Shown here: piece by piece, positions 48,639-50,104 of the stretch
Numbering within the stretch: position 1 is the stretch's first letter
How the letters are laid out: each line of letters begins with the position of its first letter
Origin: Dehalococcoidia bacterium UBA5748
GTDB lineage: Bacteria > Chloroflexota > Dehalococcoidia > Dehalococcoidales > UBA5627
Assembly (NCBI GenBank): GCA_002419135.1
Contig: DIFM01000001.1
Coordinates: 1-50,104, forward strand
DNA: 50,104 nt
Direction: 5' to 3'
Notes under the pieces: model-generated
Databases searched by the model: none
Seen by the model: only the letters and a program-made list of their open reading frames with translations
What the model was told of the DNA's origin: nothing
Made by a program: the position numbers and the translations under genes

Positions 48639-49967
48639 ATGTCTTCAGTCGACATCTCAATCTACAAACGCCCCGAAGAATTACTGCAAAACCTGATTCG
48701 TTTTGACACCACTAATCCACCCGGCAACGAAGCTCCCTTGATGGAATACATCGACAGCCTTCTTACCGCTGCCGGATTCGAAACTACTTTTTTAGCCAAA
48801 GACCCCGCCCGCCCCAATCTTGTCACTCACCTGAAGGGCAGGGGCGAAGCCCCTCCATTATTGCTTTACGGACATGCCGATGTGGTAACGGCTGCCAATC
48901 AGAATTGGACTTACCCCCCGTTCGAAGGTAAAATTGCCGACGGTTATGTCTGGGGACGCGGCGCACTGGATATGAAGTGCGGGCTGGCGATGATGGTTGC
49001 ATCTCTGCTACGAGCTAAAGACGAAAACCTGCAGCCCGCCGGAGATGTTATCTTTTGCGCTATGTGCGACGAGGAAACCGGAGGTGCTTACGGAGCAAAA
49101 TTCCTTGTCAGGGAACATATGGACATATTCAAAGATGTTAAATATGCCATCAGTGAATTCGGCGGTTATACGATGTATATCGATAACAAGAAGTTCTACC
49201 TGATTCAAGTGGCTGAAAAACACCATTGCTCCGCCGAAATCACCTTTCACGGACCAAGTGGTCACGGCTCAGTGCCGATAAAAGACAGCGCTATGTATAA
49301 AATGGGTAAAGCTCTGGTTGAACTTAACGATAAAAAATTGCCGGTTCATATCTCTGACGTAACTGAAAAAATGATAAATATCATTGCCTCCCACATCTCG
49401 GAACCGGAGAGTACCTATTTCAAACAGCTTCTCAACCCCAAAAAGACCAACGAAATGCTCGAAATTATTAAAGACAAGACCGGTAACTTCTTCGACCCCC
49501 TGCTGCATAATACGGTTAATGCAATAATGGTAAAAGGCGGAGAGAGAATTAATGTAGTGCCCGGAGAAGTAACGCTTTACCTCGACGGCAGAATCCTGCC
49601 AATTTTGAATGATAACGACTTAAGGGATGAGCTAATAAATGTTATCGGGCACGATTGCGATATCAAAATAACCAACTATGAACAGGCTAAAGCTGATGCC
49701 GACCTTTCTTTATTCGATATGCTTTCGGATATCCTGAAGGGAAAGGAGCCCGATTGTATTCCAATTCCGATAATTATCAGTGCCAGCACCGATGCCCGCC
49801 TTCTGGCAAAACTGGGCATTCAAACATACGGATACCTGCCTATCGACCTGCCGGACGGTTTCAGCTTTATGAGTTCCGTTCATGCCGCAGATGAACGGAT
49901 ACCTGTTAAATCTCTGTATTCGGGGACAGATGCCATCTATGAGGCTATTAAGAGATACAGAGGATAA
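48639..49967 (+). CDS. M20 family metallopeptidase / deacylase
   Basis: The 442-residue protein has M20 zinc-site motifs: LLLYGHADVV near residue 75 (His and Asp ligands), GRGALDMKCGLA near 107-118 (bridging Asp), MCDEETGG near 144-151 (catalytic Glu pair) and a C-terminal SSVHAADERIPV His ligand. The inserted dimerisation domain (GPSGHGS onward) is present. The family cleaves C-terminal amino acids or N-acyl groups (CPG2, ArgE, DapE). No signal peptide, so cytoplasmic. AAAGGAG is ideally placed before the ATG. Confidence 0.94.
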   Translation: MSSVDISIYKRPEELLQNLIRFDTTNPPGNEAPLMEYIDSLLTAAGFETTFLAKDPARPNLVTHLKGRGEAPPLLLYGHADVVTAANQNWTYPPFEGKIADGYVWGRGALDMKCGLAMMVASLLRAKDENLQPAGDVIFCAMCDEETGGAYGAKFLVREHMDIFKDVKYAISEFGGYTMYIDNKKFYLIQVAEKHHCSAEITFHGPSGHGSVPIKDSAMYKMGKALVELNDKKLPVHISDVTEKMINIIASHISEPESTYFKQLLNPKKTNEMLEIIKDKTGNFFDPLLHNTVNAIMVKGGERINVVPGEVTLYLDGRILPILNDNDLRDELINVIGHDCDIKITNYEQAKADADLSLFDMLSDILKGKEPDCIPIPIIISASTDARLLAKLGIQTYGYLPIDLPDGFSFMSSVHAADERIPVKSLYSGTDAIYEAIKRYRG

Positions 49968-50025
49968 TCCGGCTTTTTTCACACTGTCATAGAAAATCCC
50001 CCGGTATAGTGATAGTCAAAACTAA

Positions 50026-50104
50026 GGAACCTCTGAAAAAGCCAGTAGCGCTGTATAATTGAAAAAATGTGTTCTTTCAATTCAATTTATTAACGGCTTT
50101 TTTA
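50026..50104. mobile_element. Possible left end of an IS5-type insertion sequence
   Basis: GGAACCTCTGAAAAAG begins at 50026. It resembles the terminal inverted repeats of IS5-family elements (GxxxCTCTGAAxAA type). The body of the element would lie beyond the window. The resemblance is from memory and no transposase is visible here. Confidence 0.3.

Noticed and set aside
1..50104. CRISPR arrays, tRNA or rRNA genes
   Set aside because: No regularly spaced direct repeats and no tRNA or rRNA sequence were seen in the intergenic gaps; short or divergent tRNAs cannot be excluded without a dedicated search.

Overview
This 50.1-kb window reads as chromosome of an obligately anaerobic bacterium with moderate GC. 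It carries 2-oxoacid:ferredoxin oxidoreductase, several 4Fe-4S proteins, a desulforedoxin, a NuoEF-type flavoprotein module, CoA ligases linked to a Liv-type ABC transporter, a TRAP transporter, and an NrpR-like nitrogen repressor. That mix, with Tat-like lipoprotein substrate-binding proteins and many GTG/TTG starts, resembles sediment Chloroflexota of the Dehalococcoidia type. This is an inference from gene content; no rRNA or tRNA gene is present to test it.

Layout. 1-1.3 kb: an IS3-family element (48-1289) sits directly against a fragment of an IS5-type transposase. 1.3-6.05 kb: mostly minus-strand small genes (ferredoxin-like protein, TM2 protein, YajQ, two tandem paralogous small proteins, DUF2892 membrane protein, a 56-residue desulforedoxin), plus a plus-strand DUF1295 membrane enzyme. 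6.3-13.4 kb: a plus-strand RNA and translation block (zinc-ribbon protein, RRM protein, DEAD-box helicase, TypA, HemW, LepA). 13.4-14.6 kb: terminator, repeats, Smr-domain protein and cyclophilin. 14.66-24.7 kb: a strong promoter and attenuator-like leader, then an acyl-CoA ligase, LivH, LivM, substrate-binding protein, LivF and a divergent PaaK-like protein; LivG lies apart on the opposite strand with a small protein and a flavin reductase-like protein upstream. Dispersed hairpin repeats and a decayed GIY-YIG gene interrupt this block. 24.8-29.6 kb: a second CoA ligase and a DctPQM TRAP transporter, minus strand. 29.7-33.2 kb: a DUF6125-like protein, then iorA-iorB-thioesterase. 33.4-36.2 kb: an RND/MMPL exporter and a small protein. 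36.4-43.3 kb: a nitrogen-themed block: a KaiC-like/ATP-grasp fusion protein, a GltS-domain FMN protein, an NrpR-like repressor and glutamate dehydrogenase. 43.5-48.4 kb: NuoE, NuoF and a NuoG-N/GltD fusion flavoprotein with a small membrane protein. 48.6-50 kb: an M20 peptidase, then a possible insertion-sequence end.

How the genes work together. Two transport-plus-CoA-ligase modules imply uptake and activation of carboxylic acids. IorAB with a PaaI-like thioesterase implies oxidation of aryl or branched 2-oxoacids to CoA thioesters, giving reduced ferredoxin. The NuoEF/GltD-type complex could exchange electrons between ferredoxin and pyridine nucleotides. The nitrogen block would assimilate ammonia under NrpR control.

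The strongest new signals are three. First, a 21-bp near-palindrome lies at the predicted transcription start of both the nrpR-like gene and the KaiC-like/ATP-grasp-GltS operon. Second, that ATP-grasp protein has a KaiC-like domain without its P-loop and lacks the PEP-synthase catalytic domains. Third, a leader with mutually exclusive terminator and antiterminator pairings precedes the first acyl-CoA ligase.
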